In this document: piece by piece, positions 13,627 through 24,762 of the stretch
Layout: each line of letters opens with the position of its first letter
Numbering within the stretch: position 1 is the first letter of the stretch
Source of the DNA: Dyella sp. C9
GTDB lineage: Bacteria; Pseudomonadota; Gammaproteobacteria; Xanthomonadales; Rhodanobacteraceae
Assembly (NCBI RefSeq): GCF_003332825.1
Contig: NZ_QIRF01000007.1
Coordinates: forward strand, 22,649 to 86,648
Length of the DNA: 64,000 nt
Direction: 5' to 3'
Program-made: the position numbers and the translations under genes
Notes under the pieces: generated by a model
What the model saw: only the letters and a program-made list of their open reading frames with translations
What the model was told of the DNA's origin: nothing
Databases searched by the model: none

Positions 13627-15093
13627 GTGACTGCTTCTCCCCAGCCGGTCGACGCTTTCGACCTGGTGATCTTCGGCGGAACCGGCGACCTCGCCGTACG
13701 CAAGCTGCTGCCTGCGCTGTACCACCGCTATGCCGACGGGCAGATTCCCGATACCAGCCGCATCGTCGGCATCGCCCGCGAGGGCCTGGACGATGAGGGT
13801 TACCGTGCCCATGCGCGCAAGGCGCTGATGGAGAACGGCGGCGACAAGAGCAAGGTCGACGATTTCCTCAAGCTGCTGCACTACCGCTCGCTGGATGCGC
13901 GCAAGGACGAGGGCTGGGACGCGTTCGCCAAGCTGATCGGCGAGCAGCCCGACCACGTCCGCGTGTTCTACCTGTCCACCTCGCCGGACCTGTTCGTCGA
14001 TATCTGCAATCGCCTGGGCGCCTACGGCCTCAACCAGGGCAAGGCGCGCGTGGTGCTGGAAAAGCCGATCGGCCGCGACCTCAAGAGCGCCAACCAGATC
14101 AACGACGACGTCGGCCAGGTGTTCGACGAGTCGCAGACCTTCCGCATCGACCATTACCTCGGCAAGGAAACGGTGCAGAACCTGCTGGCGCTGCGCTTCG
14201 GCAACATCCTGTTCGAGCCGCTATGGAACGCCGAGCACATCGACCACGTGCAGATCACCGTGGCCGAAACGCTCGGCGTGGGCCAGCGCGCGGGCTACTA
14301 CGACCATGCCGGTGCGCTGCGCGACATGGTGCAGAACCACATTCTGCAGCTGCTGTGCATGGTGGCGATGGAGCCGCCCTCCTCGCTGGCGCCCGATGCG
14401 GTGCGCGACGAGAAGCTCAAGGTGCTGCGCTCGCTCAAGCCCATCGACGAGAGCAACGCGGCCCAGCTCACCGTGCGCGGCCAGTACCGCGCCGGTGCCG
14501 CCGAAGGCCAGAGCGTGCCGGGCTACCTGGACGAGCTTAAGGACCACAAGTCCAACACCGAGACCTTCGTGGCGGTGAAGGCGGAAATCGCCAACTGGCG
14601 CTGGGCCGGCGTGCCGTTCTACCTGCGTACCGGCAAGCGCCTTCCCGAGCGCGTGTCCGAGATCGTGGTGGTGTTCAAGCCGGTGCCGCACTCCATCTTC
14701 GACGCCTCGGCCGGCCCGCTCGCGCAGAACCGCCTGGTGCTGCGCCTGCAGCCGGACGAGAACATCAAGCTGTGGGTGACCATCAAGCATCCGGGTCCGG
14801 GCGGCCTGCGCCTGCGCCACGTGTCGCTGGACATGAGCTTCGCCGAGGCCTTCGGCGTGCAGCAACCCGACGCGTACGAGCGCCTGATCCTCGACGTGGT
14901 GCGCGGCAACCCCACCCTGTTCATGCGCCGCGACGAAGTGGAAGCGGCATGGCACTGGGCCGACCCTATCCTGGCCGCGTGGGCGGACAGCGGCGAGTCG
15001 CCGCGTCCGTACACCTCGGGCACCTGGGGCCCGAGCGCGGCGGTGGCGCTGATCGAGCGCGACGGTCGCACCTGGAACGAGGACAGTGAATAA
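13627..15093 (+). CDS. zwf: Glucose-6-phosphate 1-dehydrogenase
   Basis: The enzyme oxidises glucose-6-phosphate to 6-phosphogluconolactone with NAD(P)+, the entry to the Entner-Doudoroff and pentose-phosphate routes. At 488 residues it is the usual length. The N-terminal nucleotide motif is IFGGTGDLAVRKLLP (about 14-28), the conserved EKPIGRDL follows, and the catalytic RIDHYLGKE spans about 173-181 with His176. GTG at 13627 is preferred: GAGG lies 8 bases upstream and the protein then starts at the family's usual place. The longer frame from 13537 would translate through the operator sites. It is the first gene of zwf-pgl-edd-eda, 135 bp before pgl. Confidence 0.95.
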   Translation: MTASPQPVDAFDLVIFGGTGDLAVRKLLPALYHRYADGQIPDTSRIVGIAREGLDDEGYRAHARKALMENGGDKSKVDDFLKLLHYRSLDARKDEGWDAFAKLIGEQPDHVRVFYLSTSPDLFVDICNRLGAYGLNQGKARVVLEKPIGRDLKSANQINDDVGQVFDESQTFRIDHYLGKETVQNLLALRFGNILFEPLWNAEHIDHVQITVAETLGVGQRAGYYDHAGALRDMVQNHILQLLCMVAMEPPSSLAPDAVRDEKLKVLRSLKPIDESNAAQLTVRGQYRAGAAEGQSVPGYLDELKDHKSNTETFVAVKAEIANWRWAGVPFYLRTGKRLPERVSEIVVVFKPVPHSIFDASAGPLAQNRLVLRLQPDENIKLWVTIKHPGPGGLRLRHVSLDMSFAEAFGVQQPDAYERLILDVVRGNPTLFMRRDEVEAAWHWADPILAAWADSGESPRPYTSGTWGPSAAVALIERDGRTWNEDSE

Positions 15094-15228
15094 GCGGGCG
15101 TTTGGTATGGTTCACGGCGATGCATGGGCGCTTCACCTGTGCGTCGCGGCGGGCCACCTACACTCGGCTTCCTTCCTGCATTGCCCGCCGCGCGTGTGTT
15201 TCCCGCGCAGCGCCTTCGCCCCATTGCC

Positions 15229-15942
15229 ATGCCTGACACCGTGAACGTCATTACCCACAGTTTCAACGACAGCGAAGTGCTTGCCACGGCACTCGCCACC
15301 GCCGTGGCCGAGCGCCTGCGCGAAGGCATCGCCGCGCGCGGCTCGGCGTTGCTCGCGGTGTCCGGCGGCAGCACGCCGCGTCACTTCTTCCAGCGTCTTG
15401 CACGCGAGACGCTGCCGTGGTCCAGCGTGCAGGTCACCCTGGTGGACGAGCGCTGGGTGCCGGAAAGCAACGAGCGCTCCAATGCCGGCATGGTGAAGGC
15501 GCTGTTGTTGCAGCACGAGGCATCGGCCGCGCACTTCGTGCCGCTGTATACCGATGCGCCGACGCCGGAGGCGGGACTCGCCACGGTGCGCACGCGCATG
15601 GCTGCGCTTGCACTGCCGTTCGACGCCGTGGTACTGGGCATGGGCAACGACGGCCACACGGCGTCGTTCTTTCCTGGCGGCGATCGCCTGCCCGAGGCGC
15701 TGGATCCGGACAACCCGGTGCGCGTGCTGCCGATGCGCGCGGCCGGCGCTGGCGAACCGCGCATCACCTTCACGCTGTCCGCGTTGCTCGATACGCGTGC
15801 GCTGTTCCTGCACATCGAGGGCGAGGCCAAGCGCCAGCTGCTCGACGACGCGCAACAGGGCAAGGGCGAGGCCGCGCATTACCCCGTGCGCGCGGTGCTC
15901 ACCCAGCCGCGCGTGCCGGTGGCCGTGTACTGGTGCCCGTGA
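15229..15942 (+). CDS. pgl: 6-phosphogluconolactonase
   Basis: This enzyme hydrolyses the lactone made by Zwf to 6-phosphogluconate in the cytoplasm. The 237 residues fit the DevB/SOL family. Signatures are SGGSTPRHFF (about 40-50), the DERWVPESNERSNAGM phosphate-binding stretch (about 72-88) and GMGNDGHTASFFPG (about 138-151). The start ATG 15229 (MPDTVNVITHSF) matches the family; an in-frame upstream start would add an unrelated Pro-rich leader. It sits between zwf and edd, completing the oxidative conversion, and is probably co-transcribed. Confidence 0.93.
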   Translation: MPDTVNVITHSFNDSEVLATALATAVAERLREGIAARGSALLAVSGGSTPRHFFQRLARETLPWSSVQVTLVDERWVPESNERSNAGMVKALLLQHEASAAHFVPLYTDAPTPEAGLATVRTRMAALALPFDAVVLGMGNDGHTASFFPGGDRLPEALDPDNPVRVLPMRAAGAGEPRITFTLSALLDTRALFLHIEGEAKRQLLDDAQQGKGEAAHYPVRAVLTQPRVPVAVYWCP

Positions 15943-16012
15943 GGCACCGGCAGCCACGCCCGAACGACTGCGCGCCCCTGAGCGCGCCGACTGATTTCTG
16001 CGGAGTTCCAAC

Positions 16013-17830
<1,818 letters not shown>

Positions 17831-17911
17831 CGGTCCGCTGGCGCGAAGCCTCGCTCGTCGTTCCTGCGCAGGCAGGCTTCGAGCGTGTTCCGCGCCATCG
17901 AGGTGCAGTCA

Positions 17912-17940
17912 CTGGATCCCGGCCAGCGCCGGGATGACGA
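17912..17940. repeat. Dispersed palindromic repeat in the edd-eda gap
   Basis: A perfect 8-bp stem (ATCCCGGC at 17916-17923, GCCGGGAT at 17928-17935) with a CAGC loop is followed by GACG. It belongs to the widespread TGGATCCCGG...CCGGGATGACG type of intergenic repeat. A related copy lies near 43752-43780. It could modulate the edd/eda mRNA ratio. Confidence 0.55.
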
Positions 17941-17983
17941 TCACGGAGGCGCAGGCCTCCCCTCTTTCAGTCCACGGAACGCC

Positions 17984-18625
17984 ATGAGCATCGAACAGAA
18001 GCAGAAACAGGTTGAAGCCACCTTGCGCCTGGCGCCGGTGGTGCCTGTGGTCATCATCGAGGACGTGCGCGCCGCGGTACCGATGGCCCGCGCGCTGGTC
18101 GCCGGTGGCACGCCGGCCATCGAGATCACGCTGCGCACGCCGGCCGCACTCGATGCCATCAAGGCCATCGCCGAGGAAGTGGAAGGCGCCGTGGTCGGCG
18201 TGGGCACCGTGCTCAGCGCCAAGGACCTGCGCGCCGCGCACAAGGCCGGTGCGCGCTTTGCGGTGTCGCCCGGCGTGTCGCCCGGCCTGCTCGACGCGGC
18301 GGACGACAGCGAGCTGCCGCTGCTGCCCGGCACGGCCACCGCAAGCGAAGTGATGACCCTGCTGGAGCGCGGCTACCGCCACGTGAAGTTTTTCCCCGCC
18401 GTGCCGGCCGGCGGCCACAAGCTGATCGGTGCCTGGGCCAGCCCGCTGCCGCAGATGAAGTTCTGCCCCACCGGTGGCATCAGCCTCGCCAACGCAAACG
18501 ATTTCCTCTCGCTGCCCAACGTGATCTGCGTGGGCGGTTCGTGGCTCACCCCGGCCGACAAGCTGCGCGGCGGTGATTGGGCCGGCATCGAGCAGCTGGC
18601 GCGCGAGGCGGCAGCGCTGCGCTGA
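17984..18625 (+). CDS. eda: KDPG aldolase (2-dehydro-3-deoxyphosphogluconate aldolase)
   Basis: Eda cleaves KDPG to pyruvate and glyceraldehyde-3-phosphate, the last step of the pathway. The 213 residues form a TIM barrel. The catalytic Glu is in [10 protein letters not shown] (about 46) and the Schiff-base Lys in [13 protein letters not shown] (about 134). The phosphate-binding CPTGGIS and a closing VGGSWL segment are present. ATG 17984 ([11 protein letters not shown]) starts at the family position; the longer frame would read through the palindromic repeat. It is the last gene of the ED cluster, 153 bp after edd. Confidence 0.95.
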   Translation: MSIEQKQKQVEATLRLAPVVPVVIIEDVRAAVPMARALVAGGTPAIEITLRTPAALDAIKAIAEEVEGAVVGVGTVLSAKDLRAAHKAGARFAVSPGVSPGLLDAADDSELPLLPGTATASEVMTLLERGYRHVKFFPAVPAGGHKLIGAWASPLPQMKFCPTGGISLANANDFLSLPNVICVGGSWLTPADKLRGGDWAGIEQLAREAAALR

Positions 18626-18829
18626 GGCGCGGGTCACCCCCTCGCCCCGGGCATGGCGCGTGCCAGGCAGCGCCCGCGCGCCGTGAGCTGCCATGGCAAG
18701 GTGCGGCGCGGGTGGCGCGGGCGGCGCGAAGTGCGAATGGATGACATGACGCCATTGGCTTAGAGTGCAGCCACCCGCCGGCAGGCGTTGGCGGCCCATC
18801 CCATGGATCACGACCCGGAGACACGGAGC

Positions 18830-19366
18830 ATGCGTAGTTTCATTGCAGCAGTCGTACTTTCCTCAGCACTGGCCATGCCCGCCATGGCGGTGGAGGCTCC
18901 CCCCACCGACGCATCGCTGCACAAGCTTCTGGACGTCACCCACGTGCACAGCCTGGTCGACAACATGATGGCGCAGACGCGCGCCATGATGCAGCAGTCC
19001 GTCGAGGCCAACCTCGCCAGCCAGTCGCAGCTGGATGACGGCCAGCGCAAGATCATCAGCGACAGCGAGCAGAAGATGCAGGCACTGCTGGCGAACGAGC
19101 TGGCCTGGGCCAAGCTCGAGCCGGTGTACATGGACATCTACCGAAAGTCGTTCACGCAGAAGGAAGTCGACGATATGACCGCGTTTTACCTGTCGCCGTC
19201 GGGTCAGTCGATGGTGACCAAGATGCCGCAGGTCATGGCGCAGACCATGCAGTACTTGAAAAGCGAAATGGCGACGATGGGGCCGCAGATCCAGCGCATC
19301 AGCGAGGACACCGCCAATCAACTGAAGGCCTACAACGCCAGCAAGCTTGGCCCGGCCAATCATTGA
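18830..19366 (+). CDS. DUF2059-domain secreted protein
   Basis: This 178-residue protein has a clean Sec signal peptide (MRSFIAAVVLSSALAMPAMAVEA, cleavage near AMA). A mature helical domain of DUF2059 type follows: LLDVTHVHSLVDNMMAQTRAMM, then EPVYMDIYRKSFTQKEVDDMTAFYLSPSGQSMVTKMPQVM. The conserved YxxxFTxxEixxmxxFYxSPxGqk motif of that family is obvious. DUF2059 proteins are periplasmic with unknown biochemical role. GGAG lies just before ATG 18830. It stands alone between eda and a convergent membrane-protein gene, with no operon partner. Confidence 0.85.
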   Translation: MRSFIAAVVLSSALAMPAMAVEAPPTDASLHKLLDVTHVHSLVDNMMAQTRAMMQQSVEANLASQSQLDDGQRKIISDSEQKMQALLANELAWAKLEPVYMDIYRKSFTQKEVDDMTAFYLSPSGQSMVTKMPQVMAQTMQYLKSEMATMGPQIQRISEDTANQLKAYNASKLGPANH

Positions 19367-19481
19367 TTGCATGGCTTGCCGAGCTGGCGCGGCTGCAGCC
19401 CACCGGCGGTAAGAAGCAGTACCTGGAAACCCCTGCATTCTGTTTCGGGCCGCCTCGCCTTCGGTGCGAGGCAGCTTCGGC

Positions 19482-20348
19482 TCAGGCCGGGTGCCGCTCC
19501 CCCGGCCGCGGGGCGACGGCCAGGCCAATGATCCAGCCCACGTAGAAGCGAAGATCGATCGTGTACTCCGCCCATGAGTAGATGTGGATGGGCCTGGCTG
19601 CAAACAGCAACAGGGCGAGTTGCAGGCCGCCCGCCACGATCAGCCAGACCAAGGCGATGGCTGCCGTCAGCATGATGCAGCGCGATAGCACCTGTGGGTC
19701 ACGGTACTCGCGCATGTGGAAAAACCCGGCCAGCAGAATGCTCGTGCAAGGTATCGCGGTGGAGACGATATCCGGCACATCCCAGTCAAACACCACGCCC
19801 ACCAGCGGAATGGCAAGCAGGGCCAGCAGCAATGCGGGCAACCCGATCCAGCGACGGCCCGCCGCGCAGTACCAGGCGACCGTCGTCGTGAACGGGATGC
19901 ATGCCCACTGAAAGACCACGGATATCGCATCAAACAGGCTGTCACTGCCGGGTTCGCTGGTCTTGGCAACCGATACATAACTGGTGATGGCCTCATGCAC
20001 CAGGACCGCGAGCACGGCAAAACCGAACGCGGACACCGTGGCATGCGTGGTCGTCCTATGCCGGTGCGAGAGATGCAGGCTGAAATGGCGCATTCGCTCC
20101 GTCAGTGGCTCCACGAAAAAAGCCACGAGTGAGCCGATCAGCACCGCCGACCATACGGTGGTCCAGCTGAAATGGTGGATGACGGTGAGAAAGCCCTGCC
20201 AGATGAGTTCCGGAGCGGCGGAGCAGACCGCCACCCAGGTTGCAAAAAAGAAGATGTTGATCGCGCTCGCGTGCGACGCGTGACGGGGGGCTGCGGCGGT
20301 ACCGTCGCTACTGGCAGCGGCGTCGGTTTCGCGAGATCGAAGGTTCAT
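19482..20348 (-). CDS. Hypothetical multi-pass membrane protein
   Basis: The protein is 288 residues with six to seven hydrophobic helices after a ~30-residue polar N-terminus. Clear ones are INIFFFATWVAVCSAAPELI, WTTVWSAVLIGSLVAFFVE, VSAFGFAVLAVLVHEAIT, IGLPALLLALLAIPLVGVVF and AAIALVWLIVAGGLQLALLL. No catalytic or transport motif was recognised. ATG 20348 was chosen because GGAGG lies five bases upstream; ATG 20360 is in frame but has no such site. It is convergent with the DUF2059 gene. Function unknown. Confidence 0.7.
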   Translation of the reverse strand: MNLRSRETDAAASSDGTAAAPRHASHASAINIFFFATWVAVCSAAPELIWQGFLTVIHHFSWTTVWSAVLIGSLVAFFVEPLTERMRHFSLHLSHRHRTTTHATVSAFGFAVLAVLVHEAITSYVSVAKTSEPGSDSLFDAISVVFQWACIPFTTTVAWYCAAGRRWIGLPALLLALLAIPLVGVVFDWDVPDIVSTAIPCTSILLAGFFHMREYRDPQVLSRCIMLTAAIALVWLIVAGGLQLALLLFAARPIHIYSWAEYTIDLRFYVGWIIGLAVAPRPGERHPA

Positions 20349-20595
20349 CGACGCCTCCATCCCTGGCGCCTGGCCCGGGCGCCGCCGCGTTACTTTAGCC
20401 CCTCATCCTGCAGGGCGCATCGATCTTCGAAGCAAGTGTTTTCGGTGGTCCGTGACCGTTTCCGTGGCGCATCGGGCGGTGTGGCCAGTGTGCGCGCCTA
20501 AGCGATCACCTACGTCGTCCCCCGACCTGTGCGGACATGGAAGCCTGTAGGGCTTGATCCATCGTTGGGCGCTGCCTGACAGGAAATGAATCCGT

Positions 20596-20892
20596 ATGTG
20601 CCTCATACAAACCGATCCGCTGATGGACTTTGAACCGTCAATGCCCTCGCGCAATACGGGTGAAGTGCTGCTGACCGATTACCTTCAACGCCACGCCATC
20701 TCGCTTGCCCGGCTGGCGCGTGGTACCGGCATCCCGTTACCCATGTTGAGGCAGATCATCCTCGGGCGTCGGCGCATCAGCGCGGAGCAGGCGTTGCGTC
20801 TGTCCAGACTGCTGGACGCTACACCGGTGTTCTGGCTGGTGTTGCAGGCGCGTCATGATCTGGCAGGACACGGGGAAAGCCGCCTTTCCTAG
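20596..20892 (+). CDS. Small HTH protein, HigA-antitoxin-like
   Basis: Of the 98 residues, the core (about 20-85) is a Cro/C1-type helix-turn-helix of the HigA/VapI sort. It reads GEVLLTDYLQRHAISLARLA, then PLPMLRQIILGRRRISAEQA, then LRLSRLLDATPVFWLVLQARHDL, and the xxFWLxLQxxxDL end is typical of HigA. HigA normally represses its operon and neutralises the HigB ribosome-dependent RNase. No higB-like gene lies upstream or downstream, so this is an orphan regulator or remnant. AGGA lies 11 bases before ATG 20596; a shorter start at 20641 is possible. Confidence 0.65.
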   Translation: MCLIQTDPLMDFEPSMPSRNTGEVLLTDYLQRHAISLARLARGTGIPLPMLRQIILGRRRISAEQALRLSRLLDATPVFWLVLQARHDLAGHGESRLS

Positions 20893-21375
20893 CCGATAAC
20901 GGCAGTGCACCGACGCGTGCGTATTCTTGCGGATAGCCGTGCGGCGCTTTCTCTCTTCGCCTCGCATGTTGCATGCCAGGCCCACTACCGAACCCGGCGT
21001 TGGTGCGTTTTGCGGAAGGTCGTGAAGCGACGGCAAAGCAGGTGTTCGCCTCCGCCATTAAGTGAATCGCGGCACATGTGCCGCTTCCAGCAAGAAACCA
21101 CGCCTGGCATCGGTGCCAGGCAAATCCATGACGATTCAGGTGCACCATGGCGCACGCGATTTCTCGCTGCTTGCGTAGTTACTTGCCATCGAAGGAGGGC
21201 CGGGCGTGCGCTCCTGCGACGCAAAAACTTTCTCGTCGCAAGGCCGCGCGTATTCACCCCAAGGCAACAGATCGGGACCTACGCTCCCGCGGCCTAACGG
21301 CGCACACGGGGGAGCGTGTCGCCAGCTCCCCTACGACATGTTTCACGGTCACTGTCTACATCCGGGAGAGTCCCA
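20893..21375. promoter_or_regulatory. Long leader of the sedolisin gene with three inverted repeats
   Basis: No gene is seen in this 483-bp stretch. It contains a perfect 16-bp palindrome GCGGCACATGTGCCGC at 21069-21084. A hairpin with 8-bp arms lies at 21102-21109 and 21114-21121 (loop TCGG), and a stem at 21215-21221 and 21234-21240. The palindrome is operator-like. The hairpins could be RNA regulatory elements of the downstream protease mRNA. Confidence 0.5.
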
Positions 21376-23091
21376 ATGAATAGAACAGCTTTGACTGGAA
21401 CATATGCAGGAAACGGAGTTCGCTTGATGCTGCGCAAGACCGGTAGCCTGTCCATGGCCATTACCTTGGCCCTGGCAGCAACGGGAACCGCGCAGGCGGC
21501 CGGTGTGCTCACCCATCATGTGCGAGACGTGGTGAGCAGCAATGCGGTCGCATCGGTGGGCAGCCTGCCCGCCACCCAGGTGATGCGGCTCGACGTGGTG
21601 TTGCCCGTACGCGACCAGGCTGGCCTGGATGCGTTCGTGGCGGATGTCACCAACCCGAGCAGTCCTTCGTATCGCCAGTACCTCACGCCGGCGCAATTCA
21701 CCGCGCGGTTCGGTCCCACTCAGAGCGACTACGACGCCGTGGTGAACTACCTCACCCGCAACGGCCTCACGGTCGTCGGGGGCAGTCGTGACGGACTGGA
21801 CGTGCAGGTGAGCGGCAGCGTGGCGGCGGTGGAGAAGGCCTTCAACGTGCACATGCGCACGTACCAGCATCCCAGCGAAAACCGCGTTTTCTACAGTCCC
21901 GACCGCGAGCCGACCACGGCGCTGGCGATCCCGCTGTGGCATGTATCGGGCCTGGACAACTATTCGATCCCGCACCCGTTGTACGTGAAGAAGAGCGACT
22001 ACGCCAAGGCCAATGGCATCAGTCCGGAAGCGGTGGTGGCGCATGCCACGACAGGCTCCGGTCCTTCCGCTTCGTTCCTCGGCAGTGACATGCGTGCGGC
22101 CTACTACGGCGGCACGGCGTTGACCGGCTCGGGCCAGAACCTTGGCCTGTTCGAATACGAAGGCACCGACCTGGCCGACCTCACCACGTATTACACCAAC
22201 GTGAAGCAGACCAACAGCGTGCCCATCACGCTGCTGTCGACCGATGGCACCAGCACCAGCTGCCTGTACTCCAGTGGTTGCGACGACACCGAGCAGACGC
22301 TGGACATGACGCAGGCGCTGGGCATGGCGCCGGGCCTGAGCAGCCTGGTGATGTACATCGGCTCCACCGACACGGCGATCATCAGCGCGATGACCACGCA
22401 CAGCCCGCTGCCGACCACCATCGGCTGCTCGTGGGGCTGGACGCCGGCCGATCCTTCGACACTGGACCCCTACTTCGAGAAGATGGCCGCGCAGGGCCAG
22501 ACCTTCTTCGCGGCCTCAGGCGACGACTCGACCTGGTCGTCGCGCAACGAGGCGTGGCCAGCGGACGATGCCTACGTGATCTCGGTAGGCGGCACCGACC
22601 TCACCACCGCCAGCGCGGCGGGCGCGTGGAAGTCGGAGACGGCGTGGACGGACAGCGGAGGCGGCATCTCGCCGGACAAGATCGCGATTCCGTCGTGGCA
22701 GCAGCTCTCGGGCGTGATCACGTCCACCAACAAGGGCTCGACCAAGTACCGCAACGGTCCGGACGTGTCGGCGAACGCCAACTTCACCTTCTACACCTGC
22801 GCCGACCAGACCAGCTGCCTCGCCAACGAGTACGGCGGCACCAGTTTTGCGGCGCCGATGTGGGCGGGCTTCATAGCACTGGTCAACCAGCAGATCGTGG
22901 CCAATGGTGGCTCGCGCATCGGCAACTTCAACGCGACGATCTACCCGCAGAACATCACCAGCACCTATGCCACGGACTTCCACGACATCACCAGCGGCAA
23001 GTCCGGCAGCTACTCGGCGGTGACCGGCTATGACCTGGTGACCGGCTGGGGCAGCCCGAAGGCCGGGTTGATCACCACGCTGGAGCAATAG
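21376..23091 (+). CDS. Sedolisin (S53) pro-kumamolisin-type secreted peptidase
   Basis: The protein is 571 residues: a signal/leader, a pro-domain (about 45-190; YRQYLTPAQFTARFGPTQSDY and VEKAFNVHMRTYQHP are typical of the Pro-kumamolisin activation domain) and a subtilisin-fold catalytic domain. The catalytic Glu306 and Asp310 lie in TEQTLDMTQAL, and the nucleophile Ser490 in YGGTSFAAPMWAGF. The Ca2+ site is in FHDITSGKSGSY and GYDLVTGWGSP. Family members are acid-active exported endopeptidases that self-process. ATG 21376 has GGAGAG upstream; the N-terminus has an unusually long polar segment before the hydrophobic stretch (SMAITLALAATGTAQA). Confidence 0.92.
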   Translation: MNRTALTGTYAGNGVRLMLRKTGSLSMAITLALAATGTAQAAGVLTHHVRDVVSSNAVASVGSLPATQVMRLDVVLPVRDQAGLDAFVADVTNPSSPSYRQYLTPAQFTARFGPTQSDYDAVVNYLTRNGLTVVGGSRDGLDVQVSGSVAAVEKAFNVHMRTYQHPSENRVFYSPDREPTTALAIPLWHVSGLDNYSIPHPLYVKKSDYAKANGISPEAVVAHATTGSGPSASFLGSDMRAAYYGGTALTGSGQNLGLFEYEGTDLADLTTYYTNVKQTNSVPITLLSTDGTSTSCLYSSGCDDTEQTLDMTQALGMAPGLSSLVMYIGSTDTAIISAMTTHSPLPTTIGCSWGWTPADPSTLDPYFEKMAAQGQTFFAASGDDSTWSSRNEAWPADDAYVISVGGTDLTTASAAGAWKSETAWTDSGGGISPDKIAIPSWQQLSGVITSTNKGSTKYRNGPDVSANANFTFYTCADQTSCLANEYGGTSFAAPMWAGFIALVNQQIVANGGSRIGNFNATIYPQNITSTYATDFHDITSGKSGSYSAVTGYDLVTGWGSPKAGLITTLEQ

Positions 23092-23108
23092 GCAGGCAGC
23101 TTGCAGGG

Positions 23109-23133
23109 AGGGGCCCGGAGCGACCGGGCCCCT
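23109..23133 (+). terminator. GC-rich hairpin after the sedolisin gene
   Basis: Perfect 10-bp arms AGGGGCCCGG (23109-23118) and CCGGGCCCCT (23124-23133) with loop AGCGA lie 17 bp after the stop. The T tract is missing, so termination may be Rho-aided. Confidence 0.55.
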
Positions 23134-23205
23134 CGGCGATGGTCGCCGGCACGTCCGTGTGGTACTGATGCCCGCCAGGGCTTTCCCCATGGACAGGAGT
23201 CGTCG

Positions 23206-23730
23206 ATGAGCGTGATCACCCGCCTGGGTGCGCTGTGCGTGGTGCTGCTGGGCGTCTATGCCGTGGCGCCGCCGGCACATGCGGACCTGCCACCCGCTGC
23301 CTGCCCCGCACGTACGCTGGAGCTGGACGAGGCGACCGTGCGTGCCGCCATCGGCGTGCAGGACGTGGTGATGGATGCCGGCCATGCGCAGGCCACCGTG
23401 CTGTTCGCCAACGGCGACGTGCTGCGGGTGGCCCAGACCGGTTGCCTGAAGCCGGTGCTGGTGGCCCGCCTGTGGACCGATGCACGCGATGGCGTGGCGG
23501 ACGAGATCTGGAAACAGCGCGCCACCATGGTGAGCCAGCTGGTGCTCAAGCCCGAGCGCGCGGCGCAGGTGACGGCATCGCTGCAGGCCGCAGGCGTCGA
23601 CGCGCGCAACAACGGCGCCCCCAGGATCGAGCGCGAGCTGCCGGGCCATGCCGGTTACTCCATGACGGTGATGCGCTCGGCCCAGGACGGCCTGGGCCAG
23701 TTCCTGTCGATGGTGTATCTCAACCTGTAG
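23206..23730 (+). CDS. Secreted hypothetical protein
   Basis: The 174 residues start with a signal peptide (MSVITRLGALCVVLLGVYAVAPPAHA). The mature part has two cysteines (CPARTLE, TGCLKP), perhaps a disulfide, and a mixed alpha/beta pattern. I do not recognise the family. AGGAG precedes ATG 23206 with good spacing, and codon use matches the neighbours. It is followed 77 bp later by a membrane-protein gene on the same strand, so co-transcription is possible. Confidence 0.7.
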   Translation: MSVITRLGALCVVLLGVYAVAPPAHADLPPAACPARTLELDEATVRAAIGVQDVVMDAGHAQATVLFANGDVLRVAQTGCLKPVLVARLWTDARDGVADEIWKQRATMVSQLVLKPERAAQVTASLQAAGVDARNNGAPRIERELPGHAGYSMTVMRSAQDGLGQFLSMVYLNL

Positions 23731-23807
23731 GGCCACGGCTGGCCAAGGTCTGGCGCCGGGCATAAAGTGCTCGCGCATGCGGGCAAGAGGCCCGCCAGGG
23801 GGAGGGC

Positions 23808-24755
23808 ATGCTGCGCTGGTTCCGCGAGGTGTGGACGGGTTCGGCGCCCGTCGAGTTCGAGAGTGCCTATGGCATGAACGAGTCGGTCGAGCGGCTCAGG
23901 GCGGCGACCGCGCGCTGGGGGATGTTTCGTGTCGCGGGCGAAGTGGCCGCGGGCCGTGTGTCCGAATCCCGCGTGTCCCTGCAGCGGGTGATCCCGATGG
24001 TCGGCAATTCGTTCAAGCCGTTCTTCATCGGTCGCTTCGAGCGACGCCAGGGTCGCGTGGTGCTGACCGGCCGTTTCACCATGCTCGCGTTGGTGCGGTT
24101 GTTCATGCTGGTCTGGTTCGGTTTTGTCGGCGTGTTCGTGGTCGGCGACCTGCTCGCCGGCCTGGCCCATCCGAAGGCCCTGGCCGCCGCGCCGTTCGGC
24201 TTGCTGATGCTCGCGTTCGGGTTTGCCCTGCTGCGCCTGGGCGCCTGGCTCTCGCGCAACGAGCCGGCGTGGCTGTCCGAGGTGAGCCGGCGTGCACTGG
24301 GTTCGACCCCGCCGGGCGTCGGCGCGGCGCCGCCCGCACGCGCGGCCCGGCCGGGCGCGAGGCCGCCGCCGATCCTGCTGATCACGGGCGTACTGGCGCT
24401 ATCAGGCGTGATTGCGTGTGTGTCGGCCAGCACCGGCGTGCAGCAGTACCGCGGGGACGCGACGGGCGCGATCATCACGCACTACGCCGATGAGCGACTG
24501 CGTTATCTCAGTGGAGCGATCGGTGTGCTCGCGCTGCTGCTTGCATGGGGTGTCTACCAGCGGCGCCTGCTGGCGTGGCGCGGCGGATTCTTGTTGATCG
24601 CGGGTGCGCCCTTCATGCAGCTTTACGCGCTGTTCCGCAGCGATGTGCCGGAGTCCGCGCGCATGCCTGCGTACGTGTTCGCCGGCCTGTCGGTGCTGGT
24701 CGTGGCGCTGTGGGGGCGCTGGTGGTATGCGCAGCGCCCGCTGTTCAACGCATGA
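23808..24755 (+). CDS. Hypothetical membrane protein
   Basis: This 315-residue protein has a cytoplasmic-type N-terminal ~95 residues (PVEFESAYGMNESVERLRAA and FKPFFIGRFERRQGRVVLTG). Two helices (about 98-122 and 125-148), a Pro/Ala/Arg-rich linker, then three more helices follow. The N-terminal part, with a beta-like GRF..RxGRVVLTGRF segment, resembles a small lipid- or membrane-associated domain, but I cannot name it. No enzyme motif is visible. Confidence 0.65.
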   Translation: MLRWFREVWTGSAPVEFESAYGMNESVERLRAATARWGMFRVAGEVAAGRVSESRVSLQRVIPMVGNSFKPFFIGRFERRQGRVVLTGRFTMLALVRLFMLVWFGFVGVFVVGDLLAGLAHPKALAAAPFGLLMLAFGFALLRLGAWLSRNEPAWLSEVSRRALGSTPPGVGAAPPARAARPGARPPPILLITGVLALSGVIACVSASTGVQQYRGDATGAIITHYADERLRYLSGAIGVLALLLAWGVYQRRLLAWRGGFLLIAGAPFMQLYALFRSDVPESARMPAYVFAGLSVLVVALWGRWWYAQRPLFNA

Positions 24756-24762
24756 GGTCGAC

